From Desulfotomaculum sp. (GTDB lineage: Bacteria; Bacillota; Desulfotomaculia; Desulfotomaculales; Desulfallaceae): 41,826 nt of DNA. Below the pieces are notes generated by a model that was given only the letters and a program-made list of their open reading frames with translations, made no database searches and had not been told where the DNA came from. The position numbers and the translations under genes were made by a program. Location of the stretch: assembly GCA_016841675.1 (NCBI GenBank), contig JAENYQ010000025.1, positions 1 to 41,826 of the forward strand, written 5' to 3'. Numbering within the stretch: position 1 is the first letter of the stretch; each line of letters opens with the position of its first letter. Shown piece after piece: positions 41,663 through 41,826 of the stretch.

Positions 41663-41826
41663 TGAACGGTATGTATTGGTAATCCTTCGGATTCCCAATA
41701 CATACCAAAAGGGGTCAGTCCCTCGCCAAGGGAATACGTTAACGCACTAAAGTATTGCGGGTGTTAGAATACCCTGCCGGATCAAACCGGGCAGGGGGTT
41801 TTTTGAAACTCCCTTGGTCACCGATA
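41663..41826 (+). repeat. Composite hairpin repeat, copy P (runs to window end)
   Basis: Matches copy H (31425-31588) at 163 of 164 positions; the single difference is CCCCTGG against CCCTTGG near the end. About 10 kb separates the two, pointing to recent copying or gene conversion. Confidence 0.93.

Noticed and set aside
23151-41826. CRISPR array
   Set aside because: The repeats are about 160 bp, hairpin-bearing and separated by genes of 0.2-3 kb rather than 30-40 bp spacers; no cas gene is present.
23151-41826. Classical integron attC sites
   Set aside because: The ends do not match the RYYYAAC/GTTRRRY boxes and no IntI is visible; kept only as an analogy.

Overview
The window looks like a chromosomal segment of a low-to-mid G+C, spore-former-type Firmicute, most like the Peptococcaceae (Desulfotomaculum/Pelotomaculum relatives). 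The grounds are strong AGGAGG-type ribosome binding sites, frequent GTG/TTG starts, TATAAT promoters, a comM(yifB)-dprA neighbourhood, and a RAYT-type transposase with dispersed palindromes. This placement is inference; no rRNA or tRNA gene is present.

Region 1 (1-16.8 kb) is one long plus-strand surface-polysaccharide operon. In order it has: the C-terminal part of a DegT-type aminotransferase, an initiating sugar-phosphate transferase, glycosyltransferases, a beta-propeller protein, a broken membrane acyltransferase, a TupA-like ATP-grasp protein, more glycosyltransferases, an EpsG/Wzy-like polymerase, a pyruvyl transferase, a Wzx-type flippase and a ferredoxin/F420-dehydrogenase beta-subunit-like protein. 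The middle genes are markedly AT-rich, suggesting transfer. A 298-bp MITE-like insertion splits the acyltransferase; removing it with one TTAG target copy restores the C-terminal reading frame.

Region 2 (16.8-21.2 kb) starts with a collapsed group II intron, followed by capE-capF-capG, the three-enzyme route from UDP-GlcNAc to UDP-N-acetyl-L-fucosamine, which would feed the polysaccharide.

Region 3 (21.2-41.8 kb) is different. About 16 full or partial copies of a roughly 160-bp composite repeat divide it. Each complete copy has two parts: (i) a long, nearly perfect palindrome whose arms vary from copy to copy with compensating changes, ending in a GGGGTCAGTCCC-like tail; and (ii) a conserved tract (CGTTAACGCACTAAAG, a CCCCTGCC/GGCAGGGG hairpin, a TTGACGTAA-like strand, ending TTATCGG). 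All complete copies point the same way. Between successive copies there is usually one functional unit: Rpn-like nucleases, a retropepsin-like protease with a small partner, RelE-like remnants, a DUF4258/YgiT pair, a DUF6431-like protein, AbiEi/AbiEii, a MazF-like pair, two PIN pairs, a GNAT pair, and a third PIN pair. The layout resembles a gene-cassette array (compare integron CALINs), but no integrase is visible and the repeat is not a standard attC. The only recognisable candidate for moving such palindromes is a RAYT transposase at 38.3 kb.

The array also contains an IS1182/IS5-like element, a second group II intron fragment pinned between two palindromes, a perfect 150-bp duplication, a duplicated protease-partner gene, and decayed competence genes (comM with one in-frame TAG; dprA reduced to two scraps).
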